A DNA stretch of 13,146 nucleotides from Caulobacter sp. GTDB taxonomy: Bacteria > Pseudomonadota > Alphaproteobacteria > Caulobacterales > Caulobacteraceae. Each line of letters opens with the position of its first letter. Position 1 is the stretch's first letter. A model generated the notes under the pieces. It made no database searches. It was not told the origin of the DNA and worked only from the letters and a program-made list of their open reading frames with translations. This document shows, piece by piece, positions 8,310 through 13,146 of the stretch. Location of the stretch: NCBI GenBank assembly GCA_014378155.1, contig JACMOF010000030.1, positions 1-13,146 on the forward strand, in the 5' to 3' direction. A program made the position numbers and the translations under genes.

Positions 8310-9308
8310 TCAAACCGCCTCGGTCTTGGCGCGGGCCGTCGCCAAGGTGATCTGGCCGGCCAGGAAGTCGGTGAAGGCGATCCCCTGGGCTTTCAGCGAC
8401 TTGGGATAGAGGGACGCTGCGGTCATGCCTGGCAGGGTGTTGATCTCCAGGAAGATCGGGCCGTTCGGCGTGACGATGAAGTCGCTGCGCGAATAGCCGC
8501 CGGCCCCCACGGTTTCGTGGGCCTTGAGGGCGCAAGTCTGGATGGCGGCGATGATCTCCGAGGGGAAGGTGGCGGGGCAGATCTCACGGGTCGCCGCCGC
8601 TAGATATTTGGCGGCGTAGTCGAAGGCTCCGTCGGCGGGATGGATCTCGACCGGCGGCAGAGCGATCAGCGAACCGTCGGCCTGTTCGAGCACGCCGCAG
8701 GTGGCCTCCAACCCGGCCACGAAGGGTTCGATGACATAGGCCGCCGAGCCGGCGGCCTCTTCGAGGGTTTCCAGATCGGCGGGGCCGTTGACGAAGATCA
8801 GGCCGTAGCTGGAGCCATCGGCCACCGGCTTGGCGACCAGCTTGCCGTACTTGGCCAGCGCCGCTTCGGCGTCGGCCAGTTCGACCGTCGAAGGCGCATC
8901 GACGCCGGCCTGAGCCACGGCGACCTTGGTCGCGATCTTGTCGAAAGCCAGGCGGCTGGACTTGGAGTCCGAACCGGTAAACGCCACGCGCCGCGCCTCG
9001 CACAGGGCGGCCAGGTCGCCGTTCTCGGCCTCGCCGCCGTGCATGCCCAGCACCAGAACGCGGTCCTCGGCCTTGGCCTTGTCGAGCGCCGCCTCGATGC
9101 CGCCAATCGACGCCCCTTCGGTGGGCAGGTCCAGCTCGAACGGCCGCTGATGGGCCTGAAGCACCGCGTCGCTGGCGACATAGACCTTGTCGTCCGGGGC
9201 CCAGAACCACAGGTCGGCGCCTGGCAAGGCCGTGGCCAAGGCCTTGGCGCTGGCTACCGAGACGAGACGCTCGCGGCTCATGCCGCCGAAGAGAATGGTG
9301 GTGCGCAT
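8310..9308 (-). CDS. D-alanine--D-alanine ligase-like ATP-grasp enzyme
   Basis: A 332-residue ATP-grasp ligase of the Ddl family, which joins two D-alanines for peptidoglycan. Visible residues: GGMSRERLVSVAS with Glu13, TGSDSKSSRLAFDKIATK, the lid serines in DGSSYG (165-167), AKY (Lys234-Tyr235), YSRSDF, and EINTLPGMT with metal ligands (288-290). The usual HGxxGEDG appears as HGGEAENG (90-97), with Ala and Asn replacing Gly and Asp. This makes it a divergent paralogue; substrate D-Ala-D-Ala is likely but not certain. I start at ATG 9306-9308 (MRTTILFGG), with AGAGA upstream; ORF to 9332 adds eight unlikely residues. The gene is not in a mur/fts setting but between two metH parts. A second Ddl probably exists elsewhere. 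Confidence 0.85.
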   Translation of the reverse strand: MRTTILFGGMSRERLVSVASAKALATALPGADLWFWAPDDKVYVASDAVLQAHQRPFELDLPTEGASIGGIEAALDKAKAEDRVLVLGMHGGEAENGDLAALCEARRVAFTGSDSKSSRLAFDKIATKVAVAQAGVDAPSTVELADAEAALAKYGKLVAKPVADGSSYGLIFVNGPADLETLEEAAGSAAYVIEPFVAGLEATCGVLEQADGSLIALPPVEIHPADGAFDYAAKYLAAATREICPATFPSEIIAAIQTCALKAHETVGAGGYSRSDFIVTPNGPIFLEINTLPGMTAASLYPKSLKAQGIAFTDFLAGQITLATARAKTEAV

Positions 9309-9317
9309 CGTGAAATC

Positions 9318-9388
9318 TCTAAAGCATTTCAAGCCAAGCGGCGTTCGGTTCGCGTGAAGAAAATGCGTGGAAACAATGATCGAGAGGC
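9318..9388. repeat. Alphaproteobacterial extragenic repeat upstream of the ligase gene
   Basis: The plus-strand pattern CTAAAGCATTTCAAG, then GGTTCGCGTGAAGAAAATGCG (9348-9368), then GAAACAATGATCGAGAG resembles, from memory, a repeat family widespread in alphaproteobacterial spacers that reads about CTAGAGCATTTTC...CCGGTTCGCGTGAAGAAAATGCG. GCATTT (9324-9329) pairs with AAATGC (9361-9366). It ends about 10 bases before the ligase ATG, so its end may form part of the ribosome site or a 5' leader structure. Confidence 0.6.
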
Positions 9389-9390
9389 CT

Positions 9391-9409
9391 GATCCGATGC
9401 GATCGGATC
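9391..9409. other. Perfect hairpin between metH N-part and ligase gene
   Basis: GATCCGAT (9391-9398) and ATCGGATC (9402-9409) form a perfect 8-bp stem with a GCG triloop, about 7 bases after the metH N-part stop (9417-9419). No T run follows on the minus strand, so it looks more like an RNA-stabilising or processing hairpin than a full intrinsic terminator. With the repeat beside it, it marks the only real gap (108 bp) in the operon. Confidence 0.5.
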
Positions 9410-9416
9410 GGAGCCC

Positions 9417-10511
9417 CTAGGCCAGCTCGAACGGCTCAAGCCCCGCCAGGCGCATGGCCTTCGGGCGCTCGGGGATCGCGCGGGGCTTCACGCCGCGCAC
9501 CTCGTCGGCCACATGCTTGATGTGGTCCGGCGTGGTGCCGCAGCAGCCGCCCAGGATGTTGACGATGCCGTCCTTGGCCCACTCGTGCAACTGGTGGCCG
9601 GTCTGGTGCGGCTCCTCGTCATATTCGCCCATGGCGTTGGGCAGGCCAGCATTGGGATAGGCCGCGACCAGGGTATCGGCGATGCGAGCCATCTCGGCGA
9701 TGTGCGGCCGCATCAGGTCGGCGCCCAGGGCGCAGTTGAAGCCCACGGCGAACGGCTTGCAGTGCTTGATCGAGTTCCAGAAGGCTTCCGCCGTCTGGCC
9801 TGACAGGGTTCGGCCCGAGCGGTCGGTAATGGTGCCGCTAATCCAGATCGGCAGCTCCTCATAGCCCTCGTCGACCAGGTCCATGATCGCCTTGATCGCG
9901 GCCTTGCAGTTCAGCGTGTCGGTGATGGTCTCGATCAGGAACAGGTCCACCCCGCCGTCGTGCAGCGCCGCCACCTGCTCGCGATAGGCCTGGTAGACCT
10001 GGTCGAATGTGACCTTGCGCGCGCCGGGATCGTTCACGTCCGACGACATCGACAGCATGACGTTGAGCGGCCCCATCGAGCCGGCCACGAAGCGTGGTTT
10101 TTCCGGCTCCCTGGCCAGCCACTCGTCGGCCACGGCGCGGGCGATGCGCGCGCCCTCGTAATTGATGTCGCGCACCACGTCGGCCCCGAGGCGATAGTCG
10201 GCCTGGGCGATGGTGGTGCCGGAAAACGTATTGGTCTCGGAGATGTCGGCGCCGGCCGCGAAATACTGGTGATGCAGGTCGGCGACGATGTCGGGCCGGG
10301 TCAGACACAGGATGTCGTTATTACCCTTCATCTGGCCGTCATAGTCGGCGAAGCGCTCGGCGCGGTAGTCGGCCTCGCTCAGCTTGCGCTTCTGGAACAT
10401 CACGCCCCACGAGCCGTCGAGGATCAAGATGCGTTCCTTGGCGGCGGCCCTCAGGGCCGCGACGCGGCCTGTTCTTGTCGAAAGATCTGGGCGGGTGGTC
10501 AGATCGGTCAC
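9417..10511 (-). CDS. metH: Methionine synthase, homocysteine-binding part (split MetH)
   Basis: A 364-residue zinc-dependent homocysteine S-methyltransferase domain. ILDGSWGVMFQ (about 30-40) is the barrel start, and the zinc ligands are Cys260 (GFNCALG) and Cys323-Cys324 (GGCCGTTP). Homocysteine is held at the Zn for methylation by cobalamin on the partner protein at 5243-7912. The C-terminal RLAGLEPF corresponds to the linker before the folate domain in undivided MetH, so the two proteins split exactly at the domain border (364 + 889 residues against about 1230). The GTG start (10509-10511) overlaps the metF stop as GTGA, showing translational coupling. The frame upstream to 10643 is open but lies on metF DNA. 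Confidence 0.93.
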   Translation of the reverse strand: MTDLTTRPDLSTRTGRVAALRAAAKERILILDGSWGVMFQKRKLSEADYRAERFADYDGQMKGNNDILCLTRPDIVADLHHQYFAAGADISETNTFSGTTIAQADYRLGADVVRDINYEGARIARAVADEWLAREPEKPRFVAGSMGPLNVMLSMSSDVNDPGARKVTFDQVYQAYREQVAALHDGGVDLFLIETITDTLNCKAAIKAIMDLVDEGYEELPIWISGTITDRSGRTLSGQTAEAFWNSIKHCKPFAVGFNCALGADLMRPHIAEMARIADTLVAAYPNAGLPNAMGEYDEEPHQTGHQLHEWAKDGIVNILGGCCGTTPDHIKHVADEVRGVKPRAIPERPKAMRLAGLEPFELA

Positions 10512-11467
10512 GCGGCGGCCTCCGAAGGCGCCGGGACGGTCTCGCGGACGCCCAGCACGCGGCAGATGGCGTAGACGAGGTCGGCCCGGTTGAGGGTGTA
10601 GAAGTGGAAGTCCGAAAAGCCCTGCTCTTGCAGCTTGGCGCACATCTCGGCGGCCACCGAACAGGCCAGCAGGCGACGGGTGTCGGCGTCGTCGTCCAGG
10701 CCGTCGAAGAGATTGGCCAGCCAGCCAGGCACAGCCGTGCCGCAGGCCCTGGACATCTTCACCAGGCCCTTGAAGTTGGTCACCGGCATGATGCCCGGCA
10801 CGATCGGGATGGTGATGCCGGCGGAGCGGACCTTGTCGACGAACCGCAGGAAGGCGTCGGTGTCAAAAAAGAACTGGCTGATGCCCAGCGTGGCCCCGGC
10901 GTCGATCTTGGCCTTGAGCACCTCGATGTCGTGCTCGATCGACGGACTTTCGGGATGCTTTTCCGGATAGACCCCGACCAGCACATTGAACGGCGCGACG
11001 GCCTTCAAGGCCGAGGTCAGCTCGGTGGCGTTCTTGTAGCCGTCCTCGCGGGGCACATAGACGCCGCCGATGCCGCCCTCGCCGGGGGGCGGGTCGCCGC
11101 GCAGCGACACCACGTGGCGTACGCCGGTCTCCCAATATTCGCGGATCACCTCATCGACCTCGGCGCGGCTGGCGCCGACGCAAGTCAGGTGGGCGGCGGG
11201 CTTGAGGCTGGTCTCTTCGAGGATGCGCTTGACCGTGCGGTGGGTGCGCTCGCGGGTCGAGCCGCCGGCCCCATAGGTCACCGAGACGAAGGCCGGATCC
11301 AGCGGAGCCAGCCGATTGATCGCCGCCCACAGGTTCTCCTCCATTTGCTCGGTCTTCGGCGGGAAGAACTCGAACGAGACGCGCGGGCGTTCGGTGCGTT
11401 CGCCGGCGCGGGCGACCGGGCCAAGGACGCGGGGGTCGAGCACACGGGGGTCGAGCGGGGTCGTCAT
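10508..11467 (-). CDS. metF: Methylenetetrahydrofolate reductase
   Basis: A 319-residue FAD enzyme reducing 5,10-methylene-THF to 5-methyl-THF, the methyl donor for MetH. Family signs: SFEFFPPKTEQMEENLW (about 31-47), FVSVTYGAGGSTRERT, HLTCVGASRAEV, LRGDPP, VGVYPEKHPES, ISQFFFDTDAFL and PGIMPVTN. It is slightly longer than the roughly 296 residues usual in E. coli. The N-terminal 25 residues include a duplicated DPRVL segment from a 15-bp tandem repeat and are probably disordered. The ATG (11465-11467) overlaps the regulator's TGA by 4 nt, and its own stop overlaps the downstream metH GTG. Confidence 0.95.
   Translation of the reverse strand: MTTPLDPRVLDPRVLGPVARAGERTERPRVSFEFFPPKTEQMEENLWAAINRLAPLDPAFVSVTYGAGGSTRERTHRTVKRILEETSLKPAAHLTCVGASRAEVDEVIREYWETGVRHVVSLRGDPPPGEGGIGGVYVPREDGYKNATELTSALKAVAPFNVLVGVYPEKHPESPSIEHDIEVLKAKIDAGATLGISQFFFDTDAFLRFVDKVRSAGITIPIVPGIMPVTNFKGLVKMSRACGTAVPGWLANLFDGLDDDADTRRLLACSVAAEMCAKLQEQGFSDFHFYTLNRADLVYAICRVLGVRETVPAPSEAAA
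11427..11456 (-). repeat. 15-bp tandem duplication in the metF 5' end
   Basis: Two 15-bp units (11427-11441, 11442-11456) match at 14 of 15 positions and encode LDPRV-LDPRV in MetF residues about 5-15. The change is in frame and lies before the conserved FEFFPPK core. Confidence 0.75.
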
Positions 11468-12441
11468 GCGGCGCTTCTTTCGGCGGTCTTGATAGCGGGA
11501 CGGCGAGCCGTCCAGATCTTGACGGTGAGCCCTTCGTTGCTGGTCGGCGGCAGGGCGATGTTGCTGTCGAGCACCAGGCCCGCAGCCTCGACCCAGGCGG
11601 TGATCTCGCCGTCGGCGAAGCCCAGGCGGCGATGCTGGTGCGCCTCACGCAGGAACTCGTGATCATGCGGCGCGAAATCGGCGATCAACAGCAGGCCGCC
11701 GTCGGCCACCAGTCGGGCGGCCTCAGCCACGGCCGCAGCCGGGTCGCCGAGATAGTGCAGCACCTGGTGAACGGTCACCAGATCGGCGCAACCGCCCGGC
11801 AGGCCGGTGGCGAAGATGTCGCCATGTCGCAATTCGCACTGGACCAGGCCTGCCTTGGCCACCTCGTCGCGGGCGATGTTGAGCATCTGTTGTGAAAGAT
11901 CCAAACCCAAAGCCGTGCCCGCCCGACGGCCCAGCAGGGTCAGCATGCGACCCGCGCCGGCCCCCAGGTCGACCATCTCATCGAAGGGCCCCTCACCGGC
12001 CGCCTGCAGGATAGCGGCCTCGACCTCGGCTTCATCGACATAGAGCGAGCGAATCTCGTTCCAGCGCGCGGCGTTGCGGGCGAAATAGGCCTGGGCGCCG
12101 GCGGCGCGCTCGGTCCGCACCCGGGCCAGCTTCTCGCCGTCAGCGCGCGCGGCCGGATCCGCAGCGTCAATCAGGTCCAGCGCCTGGGCGATCAGGGCCC
12201 GGCCCGGCGATTTGGCGGCCAGACGGTAGAAGACCCAGGCGCCGTCGGGAAAGCGTTCGACGAGCCCGGCCTCGGCCAGCAGCTTCAGATGGCGTGATAC
12301 GCGGGGTTGGCTCTGATCGAGGATTCGGCACAGCTCCAGCACCGACAGTTCCTCATGGGCCAGTAGGGCCAGCACGCGCAGACGGGTCGATTCCCCGGCC
12401 GCGCGCAGCAGATCCACAACCTTTTCGGATGACGCCTTCAT
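11464..12441 (-). CDS. ArsR-family regulator fused to SAM-dependent methyltransferase
   Basis: A 325-residue fusion. Residues 1-about 80 are a winged helix of the ArsR type (TRLRVLALLAHEELSVLELC, recognition helix SQPRVSRHLKLLAEAGLV, wing GAWVFYRL). Residues about 125-310 are a class I methyltransferase fold with motif I VDLGAGAGRML (157-167), LGLDLSQQML, HGDIF and ADLVTVHQVLHYLGDP. Because it heads metF and metH, the methyltransferase module probably serves as a sensor of SAM or SAH, as in SahR/SamR regulators of methionine metabolism; enzymatic activity cannot be excluded. No Cys-rich metal site typical of ArsR sensors is visible. The ATG (12439-12441) lies beside a 26-bp palindrome with no Shine-Dalgarno, so the transcript may be leaderless. 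Confidence 0.88.
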   Translation of the reverse strand: MKASSEKVVDLLRAAGESTRLRVLALLAHEELSVLELCRILDQSQPRVSRHLKLLAEAGLVERFPDGAWVFYRLAAKSPGRALIAQALDLIDAADPAARADGEKLARVRTERAAGAQAYFARNAARWNEIRSLYVDEAEVEAAILQAAGEGPFDEMVDLGAGAGRMLTLLGRRAGTALGLDLSQQMLNIARDEVAKAGLVQCELRHGDIFATGLPGGCADLVTVHQVLHYLGDPAAAVAEAARLVADGGLLLIADFAPHDHEFLREAHQHRRLGFADGEITAWVEAAGLVLDSNIALPPTSNEGLTVKIWTARRPAIKTAERSAA

Positions 12442-12442
12442 G

Positions 12443-12477
12443 GGGATATAAAGATATCTTTATGTCCCATTTTGCAA
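12443..12477 (-). promoter_or_regulatory. Met operon promoter with palindromic operator
   Basis: Plus 12443-12468 is a near-perfect 26-bp palindrome: GGGATATAAAGAT then ATCTTTATGTCCC, one mismatched pair. Its inner 16 bp (12448-12463) are perfect. On the minus strand TTGCAA (12472-12477) is a possible -35 and TATCTT (12451-12456) a possible -10, with 15-bp spacing, so the palindrome covers the -10 and ends at position 2 before the ATG. This predicts autorepression by the ArsR-type regulator and a start site close to the ATG. Comparable AT-rich palindromes are reported for SahR-like proteins; the exact match is unchecked. Confidence 0.7.
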
Positions 12478-12503
12478 GTGGATTTTGTTGCGCCGCCTCG
12501 GCT

Positions 12504-12869
12504 TCAGGCCTCCTCAGGCGCCGGTTGCCAGAGTTCGATCTTCACCCCAGCAGGGTCGATCAACCAGGCAAAACGGCCCAGATTCTCGTCCTGTCGACCC
12601 GTCGGCTCAACCCCTTCGGCTGCGGCCCTCGCCAGCACGCCGTCCAGGTCATCGACGATGAAATTGATCATGAACGAAGCGTCCGACGGCTCGAAATAGC
12701 CAGTGTCGGCGGCGAATGGCGCCCAACTCACGGCGCCGGTTTTCGGGTGGTTGAAGGTGGCGCCCCAGTCGTGGACTTCGAAGCCCAGCACGCGGGCGTA
12801 CCAGGCGCGAACCGCGGCCGGATCCTCCGCCTTGAAGAACAACCCACCCAGTCCCAACACCTTCGCCAT
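12504..12869 (-). CDS. VOC-superfamily (glyoxalase/bleomycin resistance-like) protein
   Basis: A 121-residue single vicinal-oxygen-chelate module, likely a dimer. Typical pieces: LGGLFFKAEDPAAVRAWYARVLGFEV at the start, FNHPKTGAVSW, a central SFMINFIVDDLDGVLARAAAEGVE and the end FAWLIDPAGVKIELWQP, where Glu is a usual metal ligand. Substrate cannot be told; glyoxalase, dioxygenase or binding roles are all possible. The ATG (12867-12869) has GAGAGGG upstream. The regulator ATG lies about 60 bp downstream of the stop with no clear terminator between, so some read-through into the met operon is possible. Confidence 0.85.
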   Translation of the reverse strand: MAKVLGLGGLFFKAEDPAAVRAWYARVLGFEVHDWGATFNHPKTGAVSWAPFAADTGYFEPSDASFMINFIVDDLDGVLARAAAEGVEPTGRQDENLGRFAWLIDPAGVKIELWQPAPEEA

Positions 12870-12870
12870 G

Positions 12871-13002
12871 CTAGCCCTCTCGCGCCCGATCGGCGGCCCC
12901 GAGGTCTTGCGCCCCGAGATCCCGGGCCCAAGCTTCCGACCAAGTCAGCAAAGGCGCAAGAGCCTCGATCAGTTCGGCGCCCTTTGCGGCGCCGTTCCCC
13001 GC
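12871..13002 (-). other. Protein-like open frame between dehydrogenase and VOC gene
   Basis: Directly after the dehydrogenase TAG (13003-13005) the same frame stays open for 43 codons and ends in TAG at 12871-12873, one base before the VOC ATG. The translation looks protein-like (GAAKGAELIEALAPLLTWSE, then AWARDLGAQDLGAADRAREG) and about three quarters of third positions are G/C. It has no ATG or GTG start; the only TTG leaves 26 residues. It may be a gene remnant, an old longer dehydrogenase end, or chance. Confidence 0.3.
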
Positions 13003-13146
13003 CTAAACCTCGACCGGCGAGGCCAGACCTTCGCCCTTGAAGAACCGCCGCAGGTTCTCCAGAGTCAGCCCGACCATGGCGGGGATGCTGTCGAGGGTCG
13101 CGCCAGCCGTGTGGGGAGTCAGCACGGTGTGCGGCACGCCGGCCCA
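13003..13146 (-). CDS. D-isomer-specific 2-hydroxyacid dehydrogenase, C-terminal end (partial)
   Basis: The last 47 codons of a gene entering from the right edge. WAGVPHTVLTPHTAGATLDS includes the catalytic His in TPHTAG, and IPAMVGLTLENLRRFFKGEG with a final SPVEV is the normal family end. These NAD(P)H enzymes interconvert 2-keto and D-2-hydroxy acids; subtype (glyoxylate, hydroxypyruvate or phosphoglycerate) is not resolvable. Start and N-terminal NAD domain are outside the window. Confidence 0.85.
   Translation of the reverse strand, partial: WAGVPHTVLTPHTAGATLDSIPAMVGLTLENLRRFFKGEGLASPVEV

Noticed and set aside
12442..12503. SAM or SAH riboswitch ahead of the met operon
   Set aside because: Only about 60 bases separate the VOC stop from the regulator ATG, and the predicted start site leaves almost no leader; control looks protein-based.

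Overview
The window is high-GC, densely packed DNA that looks like an alphaproteobacterial chromosome, most likely Caulobacter or a close relative. The pointers are a methionine synthase split into two polypeptides, an ArsR-methyltransferase regulator heading a metF-metH operon, two kinds of extragenic palindromic repeat common in alphaproteobacteria, many 4-nt gene overlaps and several apparently leaderless or GTG/TTG starts. The genus assignment is inference. Nothing here is a CRISPR array, an rRNA or tRNA gene, or an intact transposable element.

Layout. 1-986 (minus): the 5' end of a small membrane protein gene, then a cytosolic TerB/J-domain protein. 987-1335: a 349-bp divergent spacer. 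1336-2226 (plus): an unrecognised exported protein with a Lys/Ala/Pro-rich tail, ending at a strong intrinsic terminator. 2260-3711 (minus): a GH1 beta-glucosidase predicted to be a Tat-exported lipoprotein. 3790-3936: hairpins and composite palindromic repeats. 3933-4383: two broken genes lying head-to-head, each lacking its 5' part (an unknown protein on minus, a Uma2-type nuclease tail on plus). 4442-5040 (plus): a HicA-HicB toxin-antitoxin pair with a clear inverted-repeat operator candidate.

5046-12441 (minus) is the core of the window, read from right to left: ArsR/SAM-methyltransferase regulator, metF, metH homocysteine half, a 108-bp gap with an extragenic repeat and a hairpin, a D-Ala-D-Ala ligase-like ATP-grasp gene, a DUF4259 gene, metH folate/cobalamin/activation half, and a small membrane ORF. 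MetF makes 5-methyl-THF, the two MetH parts use it to methylate homocysteine, and the regulator probably senses the SAM/SAH state and represses its own promoter through a 26-bp palindrome. A ligase gene and a DUF4259 gene placed between the two halves of one enzyme is the most unusual arrangement here. 12504-13146 (minus) holds a VOC/glyoxalase-fold gene and the 3' end of a D-2-hydroxyacid dehydrogenase.

Most of the window is ordinary metabolic chromosome. The parts most worth a second look are the head-to-head gene remnants next to the toxin-antitoxin pair, the two promoter-overlapping palindromes, and the ligase/DUF4259 pair within the methionine synthase operon. I see no convincing sign of a wholly undescribed system.
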